A DNA stretch of 64,000 nucleotides, from the NCBI RefSeq assembly GCF_028994805.1, contig NZ_JAJQQP010000004.1, positions 186,001-250,000 of the forward strand. Direction: 5' to 3'. Below, piece after piece: positions 53,083-64,000 of this stretch (its first letter is position 1; each line of letters starts with the position of its first letter). The position numbers and the translations under genes were made by a program. This DNA is from Promicromonospora iranensis (GTDB lineage: Bacteria > Actinomycetota > Actinomycetes > Actinomycetales > Cellulomonadaceae). The notes beneath the pieces were generated by a model. That model saw only the letters and a program-made list of their open reading frames with translations, searched no databases and was not told where the DNA came from.

Positions 53083-54036
53083 TCAGGCCTTGTCGTCGGC
53101 CTTCTTCTCGGGCTCGGGCGTGGCCGTCACGTCGGCCTCGGCCTCGGGCGAGGTCTCCACGGCCACGACCTCGGTCTCCTCGACCACGACGAGCTCCTCC
53201 TCGTCGTCCTCGTCGAGGTCGAGCTCGTCGGCCTCCTCGAGCTCGCTCGAGGCGAACGCGCGGTAGAAGAGAGCGGCCAGGGCGGCACCGACGAGCGGGG
53301 CGACCCAGAACAGCCAGAGCTGGCCCCACTCGTTCGCGAAGAGCGCGGCAGCGGTGGAGCGGGCCGGGTTCATGCCGGAGTTCGTGATGAACCACGAGAT
53401 CATGGTCAGCGCCGCGATGGCGCTACCGACGGCGGCCGGGCCGTAACCGATGACCGAGCGGCGCCGGTCGTAGGCGCCCAGGTACACGCCCACGAGCACC
53501 GCGGAGATGATGACCTCGACCAGGAGCGCCGGGAACCAGTCGAACTGGGCCCCGCCCTGCGTCTGCAGGTAGAGCGGGGAGTTCTCCCCGAAGCCGTTCA
53601 CGGCGGAGCCGAAGACGGACGGGATGTTCACGATCTCGGGGTTCTGACCCTTGAGCAGGTCGACGAGCGCCGTGGGGAAGGTCGCGAAGAGCACCCCGGC
53701 GGCGAGGATGGCGCCGACGAGCTGCGCACCCCAGTAGACGAACATGTCGCGCACCGAGATGCGGCCACCGAGCCAGGCGCCCAGCGAGATCGCCGGGTTG
53801 AAGTGCGCGCCCGAGACGCGACCGACCGCAGCGGCACCCGCGATGTAGGCGAAGGCACCGCCGAGCGCGACGCCGAGCCCGCCGACAGAGTTCAGCGGGC
53901 TGTAGACGAGCACTCCCACGATCACGAGCGTCAGCAGGAAGGTGCCGAAGGTCTCGGCGAGCAGGCGGGAGAGCAGGCTCGGAGACCGCTCCTCGACCTC
54001 GGTGACGCCGCGGGTCGCGGCGAGGTCCTGGGACAT
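53083..54036 (-). CDS. Aquaporin/MIP-family channel with a long acidic C-terminal tail
   Basis: 317 residues. Six TM helices and both NPA motifs are intact: HFNPAIS (residues 80-82) and GMNPARS (223-225). Most bacterial aquaporins end near residue 240-260; this one continues with about 55 residues very rich in Glu, Asp and Val (264-317). Selectivity cannot be assigned confidently. GAAAGGA lies upstream of ATG 54036. It is divergent from mdh across a 244-bp gap. Confidence 0.9.
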   Translation of the reverse strand: MSQDLAATRGVTEVEERSPSLLSRLLAETFGTFLLTLVIVGVLVYSPLNSVGGLGVALGGAFAYIAGAAAVGRVSGAHFNPAISLGAWLGGRISVRDMFVYWGAQLVGAILAAGVLFATFPTALVDLLKGQNPEIVNIPSVFGSAVNGFGENSPLYLQTQGGAQFDWFPALLVEVIISAVLVGVYLGAYDRRRSVIGYGPAAVGSAIAALTMISWFITNSGMNPARSTAAALFANEWGQLWLFWVAPLVGAALAALFYRAFASSELEEADELDLDEDDEEELVVVEETEVVAVETSPEAEADVTATPEPEKKADDKA

Positions 54037-55270
<1,234 letters not shown>

Positions 55271-55280
55271 GCCGCACCCT

Positions 55281-57634
<2,354 letters not shown>

Positions 57635-57642
57635 CACCCTGC

Positions 57643-57697
57643 CGAGGTAGTCACCCAGCGCACGCTGGGTGACTACCTCGCTGCACGACTACCTCGC
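57643..57697. repeat. GAGGTAGTCACCC palindromic repeat, copy 2; terminator of icd
   Basis: A perfect 18-bp stem, CGAGGTAGTCACCCAGCG (57643-57660) with its complement at 57663-57680 and a 2-nt loop, is followed by the trailing unit GACTACCTCGC (57687-57697) and a partial third copy (CTACCTCGC, 57705). Same order and wording as after sucD (34272-34328). Confidence 0.8.
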
Positions 57698-57791
57698 CAG
57701 AGGGCTACCTCGCGGGGGTGGGCGTGACGCTCGTCGCTCTGCGGAAAAAGAGGCGGGGAGTGTCGGTGTCTGGACGTAGCCTCAGGAAACG

Positions 57792-60700
57792 ATGATCGAC
57801 GCTCCGCGCACCCCTGACACCACGCCCTCCGCCGAGGCGTCGCCTCCTCCTGCGCCCGCTCTGACGGCCGACCCGACCCGCCGGCTCGACTGGCGGCGGC
57901 TGCGCGGCGCGGCGGCCGTGGTCGCCCTGCTCGCCCTCACCACGGGCGCCGTGGGCCAGGCGCTCGGCACCGTCGCGGCCGGGCAGCTGGCGGCGGACGC
58001 GACCCTCGTCGGGCTCGTGCTGCTCGCCGTGTGCGTCGTGGGCGGTGCGTTGTTCGACGGCGCCGGGCAGGTCGTCTGGGCCAGCGTCGTGGACCGGGCC
58101 GAGGGCAGGCTGCGGAGCGACCTGCTCAGCGCCGCGCTGCGCCAGCCGCTCGCGACGCTGTCCGAGCAGGCCGTGGGTGAGGTGCTCGACCGGGTCGACG
58201 ACGACACGCACGCCGTCGGCACCCTGGTGCGCCGTCAGCTCTGGGGCGCCGGCCGCACGGTGGTCGGTGTCGTCCCCATGTGGATCATCGCGGGCGTCAC
58301 CTGGTGGCCGGCCTGGTTCCTGTTCCCCGTGCTGGGTGGCATCGTCGCCCTGCTCACCCGGCCGCTGCTCGGTGAGATCTCGCGCCGCAAGGTGATCGAG
58401 GAGGCGGCGTGGACCGACCACGCCGCGGCCTTCGAGGAGGCCGTGGCCGCCCGCAACGACCTGCGGACCAGCCTGGGCCAGGCGTTCGCCGTGCGGCGGG
58501 TCGCGCAGCTCTCGGCGGTGGTGCACAGCAAGTTCAAGGACGTGGTGCGCGTCGAGGAGACGCTGCTGCGGCGTGCCGGTCTGGTGATGTACGCGCTGCT
58601 GGCCGGGACCGCCGTGGTCTGTGCGGTCGTCGCCTCCGGCGGCGGGCTGTCGGTGGACCAGCTCGTCACGCTGTTCCTCATCACCGCGATGTTCGTGGGC
58701 CAGATGGACAACCTGGTGCACCACCTGCCGGACATCCAGGAGGGCCTCGGCGCGGTGCTGCGCATCCGGCAGATGCTGGCGGTCGAGCCGGAGCCCGACG
58801 GCGGGGACGACCTGCCGGACGGGCCGCTCGGGCTCGAGGTGCGGGACCTGACCTTCGCCTATGCCGAGGGCACGTTCGCCCTGCGCGGCGTGGACCTGTC
58901 CGTACCCGCCGGGCAGACGATCGCGCTCGTGGGCCGCACGGGCTCGGGCAAGTCGACGCTGGCGGCGCTGATGTCCCGTGCCGTGGAGCCGGAACCCGGT
59001 TCGGTCTTCCTGGGCGGCGCCGACGTGCGGGACCTGGACCTGCAGAAGCTGCGCGGCGCGGTGGGTGTCGTCACGCAGCGCACCGAGATCATCGCGGGGA
59101 CGCTGGCGGAGAACATCGCGCTGTTCGCCGACGTGCCGCGAGCCGACGTCGAGGGTGCGGTGCGCGAGCTCGGCCTGACCGACTGGGTGGCGGGCATGCC
59201 GGACGGCCTGGAGACCCTGCTCGGGCCGGGCGGCACCACGCTGTCCGCCGGCGAGGAGCAGCTCGTCGCGTTCGCGCGGCTCCTGGTGCGCGACGTGCAG
59301 CTGGTGGTCCTCGACGAGGCGACCGCGCGCATGGACCCGCTCACCGAGGCGCGCGTGGTGGCGGCATCGGACCGGCTGCTCACCGGGCGTACTGGTGTGC
59401 TCATCGCGCACCGGCTCGGCACCATCGAGCGAGCGGACCTGGTCGCGGTGCTCGACCACGGTCGTGTGGTGCAGCAGGGTCGGCGCGCCGAGCTCGCTCG
59501 TGTGCCCGGTCCGTTCCGGACGCTGCTCGTGGCCGGCGCGAGCGACGGGTCGCTGGACGGGGCCCCGGCCGGTGCCAAGGCCGACGATGCGGTCGACGTC
59601 GCGGCCGAGACGCGGGCCCAGGCGGTCGCCACGCCGGACAGGGCAACCGCCGAACCCGACCCGGCCGAGCCCGACCCGGCCGACCTCGACCCGGCGACGG
59701 CCGAGCCCGACGCCGTCGGCGGCCGACGCCGGGCCGGGACACCGCCGGACCTGCCCGAGCCGGGCGTCGGCCCGAGCCTCGCGCGCGGCGTGCTGCACGC
59801 GCTGTTCATCCGCCCGAAGTGGGGCCTGTTCGGGGCGCTCCTGTTCCTCCTGGCCAGCCTCGTAGCGGCCCAGGGCGCGCTCACCGGGTTCCTCTGGGGT
59901 CGCACCGTCGAGCAGGTCGGCACGGGGGAGCTGCCGGTGGACCTGCTGGTCGCCCTCGCCGTGCTGCTCCTGCTGCAGCCGCTGTTCATCTCCCGCGCAC
60001 TGGGCGTGTACCCGCGCTGGTGGGTCGAGGTGCTGCTGCGGATCCGGATGTCGGTCATGCACGGGCAGACCCGGCAGTACCGGCTCCCGGCCACGCCGCC
60101 CGGCGAGGTGGTGGCCCGGTCCATGGACGCCGACCGGTTCGTGCGGTACGCGGACCGCTGGGTCGACTTCGTCAACGGCCTCGCGATCGTCGCGGTCACG
60201 GCACTGATCAGCGGCACCTGGACCGCGGGCGCCGTCCTGCTGGCGGTCATGGTGGTGTCGGCGCTGGCCTCGGCCATCGGCCGGCCGATCGCCGGCCGCT
60301 CGGCCGCCGGCTCGTCGGCGGCGCGCGCACGGTTCGGCCGCGCCCTGGTCTCGGCCCTCGACTCCGCGCGTACGGTCAAGCTGGCTGCGCGCACCCCCGA
60401 CGTGCGCAGGCACCTCGGTGAGGTCGACGCGGGCCGCGTGAACGCGGCGATCTTCGAGCACCGGGTGCAGGCGGTGCTCGACTCCGTGCCGCTGGTCACC
60501 CTGTACGTGGGCGTCGTCGCCGCGTGGACGTTCTACCTCACCGACCGGTGGGACCTGGCCACGACGCTGCTCGTGGCGAGCGCCGTGATGGGCTTCGCCT
60601 GGTTCGGTGTCGTGGCGGGCGCGGTGGTCACCGAGGCGCCCGGCACCCGGGCCTGGCAGGTGGCGACGGCGCGGTTCGCGGGCGGCGCCGACCTCGTGTC

Positions 60701-61448
60701 GCGGCAGCGGGACGTGGACCTGGTGACGGGCACCGCGCCCGCCCCCGAGCCCACCCGACGCGAGCCCCTGGACCGCCTGCAGCTGCACGACCTGACCGCG
60801 GTGCACGACGACGGCACGATCGGCGTCTCGGACGTCGACCTCGAGATCCGACGCGGCGAGCTGGTGCTGCTCCTGGGCCAGGTGGGGTCGGGCAAGTCGT
60901 CGCTGCTGTCCGCGCTGGCCGGCCTCATGGAGCACACCGGCGAGGTCCGCTGGAACGGCACACCGGTGACCGATGCCCAGGTGTTCCTGCGCCCGGGCCA
61001 GGTCGCCCACGTGGCCCAGGTGCCGCGGGTACTGTCCGGCACGTTCTCGGACAACGTACGCCTCGACCACGCACGCGACATCGTGGGTCCCGTCCAGGGC
61101 GCACGGCTGTCGCAAGACATGGAGGAGGCCGGCGGCCCGCACGCGCTCGTGGGGCACCGCGGCGTGCGGCTGTCCGGCGGGCAGGTGCAGCGGCTCGCGC
61201 TCGCGCGGGCGCTCGCCGCGGACACGGAGCTGCTCCTGGCCGACGACGTCTCCAGTGCTCTGGACGCCTCGACCGAGATCGAGCTCTGGACCGCCCTGCG
61301 CCAGCGGGGCACCACGGTGGTCGGTGCGACATCGAAGCGCGCGGCGCTGGCCCGCGCAGACCGCGTCGTCGTGCTGGTGGACGGCAAGGTGGCCGACGTC
61401 GGGCCGTGGTCGGGTCTTGCGCCGCGGTGGAGCCATCTCGCGGGCTGA
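57792..61448 (+). CDS. Double ABC exporter: two TMD-NBD halves in one 1218-residue chain
   Basis: Full-length exporter. Half 1 is a TM domain (about 30-320) and an NBD with Walker A VGRTGSGKSTLAAL (about 380), signature LSAGEEQLVAFARLL (about 482) and Walker B VVLDEATARMD (about 505). An acidic DPAEPDPADLD linker (about 595-650) follows. Half 2 is a second TM domain (about 670-960) and an NBD with GQVGSGKSSLLSAL (about 1029), LSGGQVQRLALARAL (about 1126) and LLLADDVSSALD. In the last, Asp replaces the catalytic Glu, as in asymmetric exporters. It is also annotated as two proteins in some relatives. Substrate unknown. TAGCCT lies 9 nt before ATG 57792. Confidence 0.9.
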   Translation: MIDAPRTPDTTPSAEASPPPAPALTADPTRRLDWRRLRGAAAVVALLALTTGAVGQALGTVAAGQLAADATLVGLVLLAVCVVGGALFDGAGQVVWASVVDRAEGRLRSDLLSAALRQPLATLSEQAVGEVLDRVDDDTHAVGTLVRRQLWGAGRTVVGVVPMWIIAGVTWWPAWFLFPVLGGIVALLTRPLLGEISRRKVIEEAAWTDHAAAFEEAVAARNDLRTSLGQAFAVRRVAQLSAVVHSKFKDVVRVEETLLRRAGLVMYALLAGTAVVCAVVASGGGLSVDQLVTLFLITAMFVGQMDNLVHHLPDIQEGLGAVLRIRQMLAVEPEPDGGDDLPDGPLGLEVRDLTFAYAEGTFALRGVDLSVPAGQTIALVGRTGSGKSTLAALMSRAVEPEPGSVFLGGADVRDLDLQKLRGAVGVVTQRTEIIAGTLAENIALFADVPRADVEGAVRELGLTDWVAGMPDGLETLLGPGGTTLSAGEEQLVAFARLLVRDVQLVVLDEATARMDPLTEARVVAASDRLLTGRTGVLIAHRLGTIERADLVAVLDHGRVVQQGRRAELARVPGPFRTLLVAGASDGSLDGAPAGAKADDAVDVAAETRAQAVATPDRATAEPDPAEPDPADLDPATAEPDAVGGRRRAGTPPDLPEPGVGPSLARGVLHALFIRPKWGLFGALLFLLASLVAAQGALTGFLWGRTVEQVGTGELPVDLLVALAVLLLLQPLFISRALGVYPRWWVEVLLRIRMSVMHGQTRQYRLPATPPGEVVARSMDADRFVRYADRWVDFVNGLAIVAVTALISGTWTAGAVLLAVMVVSALASAIGRPIAGRSAAGSSAARARFGRALVSALDSARTVKLAARTPDVRRHLGEVDAGRVNAAIFEHRVQAVLDSVPLVTLYVGVVAAWTFYLTDRWDLATTLLVASAVMGFAWFGVVAGAVVTEAPGTRAWQVATARFAGGADLVSRQRDVDLVTGTAPAPEPTRREPLDRLQLHDLTAVHDDGTIGVSDVDLEIRRGELVLLLGQVGSGKSSLLSALAGLMEHTGEVRWNGTPVTDAQVFLRPGQVAHVAQVPRVLSGTFSDNVRLDHARDIVGPVQGARLSQDMEEAGGPHALVGHRGVRLSGGQVQRLALARALAADTELLLADDVSSALDASTEIELWTALRQRGTTVVGATSKRAALARADRVVVLVDGKVADVGPWSGLAPRWSHLAG

Positions 61449-61534
61449 CCCTCAGGCCTGCCAGCGATGAGTTCGCCGCGCGCTCGTGGTCGGACACGGG
61501 TAGAACCGCAGCACCGACTCTCAGGGAGACCGTC

Positions 61535-62140
61535 ATGGCAAAGCTCAGCTCCAGCATGTTCATCTCGCTCGACGGCGTCGTCGAGGTGGGCGACGGGGAG
61601 TGGCACTTCCCGTACTTCGACGGGCCCATGGGCGACGCCGTCACCCGGACGCACGCGGCGCCGCGCATGCTCTTCGGACGGGTGACGTACGACAGCTTCG
61701 CGGGCGCCTGGCCGGAGCGGGAGCTGGCCGGCGAGGACGACGCCCAGATGGCGAAGGACCTGGGTGACAAGCGCAAGTACGTCCTGTCGCGTTCTCCCCG
61801 CAAGCTCGCCTGGCGCAACTCCGAACAGCTGACCGGCGACCTCGTCGAGGCGGTGACGGCGCTCAAGCAGGAGGAGGGCGACATCTTCCTGTCGGGGTCG
61901 CCGTCGGTCGTGCGCCAGCTCCTGCAGCACGGGCTGCTGGACGAGCTCAACCTGTTCGTGCACCCGGTGCTGGTGGGAAAGGGCAAGCGGCTCCTTCCCG
62001 ACGGTCCGACGACCCACCTGAAGCTGGTGTCGACCGAGACGTTCCCCAGGGGCGTGCAGCTCATGGTCTTCGAGCCCGTCGAGGGCGCGCCCTCCGAGAC
62101 CGCCTACGAGGAGGTCCGGGAGCACATCGCCCAGGACTGA
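61535..62140 (+). CDS. Dihydrofolate-reductase-like (RibD C-terminal) family protein
   Basis: 201 residues of the RibD_C/DHFR-like fold: KLSSSMFISLDGVVEVGDGEWHFPYFD, RMLFGRVTYDSFAGAWPERE, KYVLSRSPRKLAWRNS, IFLSGSPSVVRQLLQHGLLDELNLFVHPVLVGKGKRLL. Proteins of this group are common in actinobacteria and use NADPH; the substrate is mostly unknown and need not be folate. GGGAG lies upstream of ATG 61535. It is convergent with the MFS exporter gene. Confidence 0.88.
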   Translation: MAKLSSSMFISLDGVVEVGDGEWHFPYFDGPMGDAVTRTHAAPRMLFGRVTYDSFAGAWPERELAGEDDAQMAKDLGDKRKYVLSRSPRKLAWRNSEQLTGDLVEAVTALKQEEGDIFLSGSPSVVRQLLQHGLLDELNLFVHPVLVGKGKRLLPDGPTTHLKLVSTETFPRGVQLMVFEPVEGAPSETAYEEVREHIAQD

Positions 62141-62145
62141 CCGGG

Positions 62146-63621
62146 TCAGGCGGGGCGCGCTCGGCTGTCCACCCGCCGTGGCAGCGTGAAGACCAGCAGG
62201 AACGCCGCCACGGCGAGCGCGGCGCTGGTGGCCATCGCCATGGTCGCGGCGTGGGCGAAGGCGTCGGCGACCATCTCCGGCGTCGGGCGGCCGGGCGGGA
62301 ACGACAGGGACCCGAAGAGCACCGAGCCGACGACGGCGATGCCCGCCGCCGACCCGACGCGCTGCATGGTGCCGATCACGCCGGACGCCGCCCCGGCCTG
62401 GTCCCGGTCCACCGTGGCGACGATGAACTGGGCGTTCGGGGCGATGAACATGCCGCTGCCGATGCCGCCGACCAGCAGCGGAGCGGCCAGGGTCCAGTGC
62501 GTCAGGTCGCCGGTCGGTACCAGCCAGAGCAGGAGCCACAGCGACACGAGCCCGAGGGCGACCATGCCGGTGCCGATCACGAGCACCGTCCGCCCCAGGC
62601 GGTGCGCCAGCCGTTCGCTCTGCGACGCGCCGACGATCGACCCGATGGCGAACGGCACCGACACGATCCCGGAGGCCAGCGCGGAGTGGCCCAGGCCGGA
62701 CTGCCAGAAGATCGAGATCGTGAAGAAGATGCTGGTGAACGCCGCGAAGTACACCAGCGCGAGGATGACGCCGCCGGTGAACGCGGCGTGCGCGAACAGG
62801 CGCGGCGGGACGAGGGGGTTGCCGCCCCGTGCTGCGACCCGGCGCTCCCAGAAGGCGAACGCCACGATCAGCAGCAGTCCGGCGACCAGGGACGTCCAGG
62901 TCCACCAGGGCCAGCCGGCGTCCTCGCCCTCGATGAGCGGCACCAGCACGGCGAGCAGCGCTGCCGTGACGATCAGCAGCCCCACGACGTCGACCCCGCG
63001 CGAGGTCGTGCCGACGACGATCCGGGGCAGGAGCACCACGGCCGCGGCGACCGCGATCACCCCGAACGGCAGGTTGACGAAGAAGATCGAGCGCCAGCCC
63101 TCGTCCTCACCGAACGCCTCGATGAGCAGCCCGCCGACGATCGGCCCGAGTGCCGTGGAGAAACCGATGGCCGCGCCCATCACGGCGAACGCCTTGCCTC
63201 GGGTACGGCCGGCGAACATCAGCTGGATCAGCGCCGTCACGGCCGGGAAGAAGATGCCGCCGCACAGGCCCTGCACCACGCGGGCGACGATCAGCTCGGT
63301 CGAGCCGGACGCGAGCCCGCACCAGAGGCTGGCGAGCGTGAAGCCGGCCAGGCCCACGACGAACACCCACTTGTGGCCCACCCGGTCGCCCACCCGGCCG
63401 GCTGGGATCAGGGCGAGGCCGTAGGCGAGCGCGTACCCGGAGATGATCCAGGACAGCGTGCCCTCCGACGCGTCGAGCGACGTGCGGATGGTCGGCAGCG
63501 CGACGTTCACGATGGTCGTGTCGAGCAGGGCCATCGAGACCCCGAGGATGAGCACGGCGAGCGCGATCCACGAGCTGCGCGGGGTCGCGTCCGGGCTCGC
63601 GGACACGGGGGAGCTGGTCAC
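62146..63621 (-). CDS. DHA2-family MFS drug exporter (EmrB/QacA type)
   Basis: 491 residues with fourteen predicted TM helices. It has the family marks LGVSMALLDTTIVNVALPTI (TM1), WIISGYALAYGLALIPAGRVGDRVGHKW (motif A region) and LCGGIFFPAVTALI, then IGFSTALGPIVGGLLIEAFG (motif C). It is predicted to expel toxic compounds with protons. GTG 63621 is chosen; the open frame continues to 63696 but runs into a palindromic repeat. No regulator gene is adjacent within the window. Confidence 0.9.
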   Translation of the reverse strand: MTSSPVSASPDATPRSSWIALAVLILGVSMALLDTTIVNVALPTIRTSLDASEGTLSWIISGYALAYGLALIPAGRVGDRVGHKWVFVVGLAGFTLASLWCGLASGSTELIVARVVQGLCGGIFFPAVTALIQLMFAGRTRGKAFAVMGAAIGFSTALGPIVGGLLIEAFGEDEGWRSIFFVNLPFGVIAVAAAVVLLPRIVVGTTSRGVDVVGLLIVTAALLAVLVPLIEGEDAGWPWWTWTSLVAGLLLIVAFAFWERRVAARGGNPLVPPRLFAHAAFTGGVILALVYFAAFTSIFFTISIFWQSGLGHSALASGIVSVPFAIGSIVGASQSERLAHRLGRTVLVIGTGMVALGLVSLWLLLWLVPTGDLTHWTLAAPLLVGGIGSGMFIAPNAQFIVATVDRDQAGAASGVIGTMQRVGSAAGIAVVGSVLFGSLSFPPGRPTPEMVADAFAHAATMAMATSAALAVAAFLLVFTLPRRVDSRARPA

Positions 63622-63682
63622 GGAAGATGCGCCTCTCGGGGGAACGGAACAACCCACCGATCGTAGGTCGCGGAAAACCCTC

Positions 63683-63749
63683 TTGGTTGTGGGCACGATC
63701 TCTGCGCCTACGTGACCGTTCTAGGCGCGACGATCGGGCCCACAACCGA
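63683..63749. repeat. Imperfect palindromic repeat, GGTTGTGGGC family, copy 2
   Basis: Left arm 63683-63710 (TTGGTTGTGGGCACGATC and on) and right arm 63722-63749 pair with about five mismatches around an 11-nt loop. It shares TTGGTTGTGGGC-R-CGA with the copy at 620-687. It lies between the divergent MFS and GNAT genes, unlike copy 1, which lies between convergent genes. Confidence 0.65.
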
Positions 63750-63774
63750 CGGACGGCTTCGTAGGGTGGCGGGC

Positions 63775-64000
63775 ATGGAACTGATCTTTCGGGAGGCCGA
63801 GCGGGGCGACCTCCAGCGCATCGTCGAGCTCATCGCCGACGACGTCGTGGCCGCCCGCCGCACCGGCAGCTACGGCGAGGCGCACGTCAGGGGCTTCGAG
63901 GCCATCGCGGCGAGCCCGGACAACGAGCTCGTGGTGGCGGAGGCCGGCGGCGAGGTGATCGGCGTCATGCAGCTGACGTTCATCCCCGGGATCTCGCGCA
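63775..64000 (+). CDS. GNAT N-acetyltransferase, truncated by the window edge
   Basis: The first 75 codons are present (ELIFREAERGDLQRIVELIADD ... NELVVAEAGGEVIGVMQLTFIPGIS), a standard GNAT N-terminal half up to the beta4 strand; the acetyl-CoA loop lies beyond the window. TAGGGT lies 7 nt before ATG 63775, so a leaderless message is likely. The substrate is unknown. Confidence 0.8.
   Translation, partial: MELIFREAERGDLQRIVELIADDVVAARRTGSYGEAHVRGFEAIAASPDNELVVAEAGGEVIGVMQLTFIPGISR

Noticed and set aside
57705-61436. A very long open frame antisense to the double ABC exporter (over 1200 codons)
   Set aside because: Its translation is Arg/His/Pro/Gln-rich low-complexity sequence without domains. 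It arises because high-GC genes leave the opposite strand free of stop codons; the sense frame has all ABC motifs.

Overview
The window is about 73% G+C, with very GC-rich third codon positions, many GTG starts and short 4-nt (ATGA/GTGA) gene overlaps. The order sucC-sucD-perM-purN ... purH ... DUF3017 ... mdh-icd is typical of Actinomycetota. The gene content best fits a soil-type Micrococcales member, possibly Promicromonosporaceae or Cellulomonadaceae (Isoptericola, Promicromonospora, Cellulosimicrobium). That placement is an inference from content and style; no 16S rRNA gene is present.

Region 1 (about 0.7-20.2 kb) is an exopolysaccharide (EPS) locus. It holds a priming polyprenyl-phosphate sugar transferase, six glycosyltransferases, a sulfotransferase, an APH-fold kinase-like protein, a Wzx-type flippase, a Wzy/O-antigen-ligase-type polymerase, a Wzz/BY-kinase and a low-molecular-weight tyrosine phosphatase. 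It also has a 1175-residue secreted beta-propeller/LamG/PKD surface protein that is translationally coupled to the polymerase, and a small lipoprotein. Each of its five large promoter regions carries one or more copies of a short box, GGGTGAA (TTCACCC on the other strand). I propose this box as the operator of an EPS regulator.

Region 2 (20.4-31.9 kb) is mixed housekeeping and accessory genes: a LysE exporter, a methyltransferase, UvrD/PcrA helicase, an NmrA-like reductase with a divergent TetR regulator and paired operators, a membrane protein, and a three-gene operon of exported proteins of unknown function. It ends with an HTH plus Clp-N-domain two-gene module preceded by two perfect palindromes, and a secreted PHB-depolymerase/feruloyl-esterase-type hydrolase.

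Region 3 (32-36.7 kb) is sucC, sucD, perM (DUF6350) and purN. The expected next gene, purH, is displaced by about 10 kb of accessory genes (36.7-46.5 kb): a BCCT osmolyte transporter, ArsR/MFS, SDR/TetR, TetR/alcohol dehydrogenase, an AraC regulator, an NmrA-like reductase and a PNPOx-like protein. purH follows behind a recognisable ZTP (pfl) riboswitch.

Region 4 (48.3-64 kb) contains an AbiEi/DUF559-like gene bracketed by two copies of a long palindromic element, an FAD oxidoreductase, DUF3017 and septum-formation-type membrane proteins, an aquaporin with an acidic tail, mdh, a monomeric NADP-dependent isocitrate dehydrogenase, a 1218-residue double ABC exporter, a DHFR-like protein, a DHA2-type MFS exporter and a truncated GNAT gene.

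Three families of intergenic palindromes (two copies of each seen) and a shared operator-like palindrome before sucC and icd are the main non-coding signals. Many genes have a TANNNT -10 box only 6-9 nt before the start codon, which implies frequent leaderless transcription. No rRNA, tRNA, CRISPR array, insertion sequence or prophage was found.
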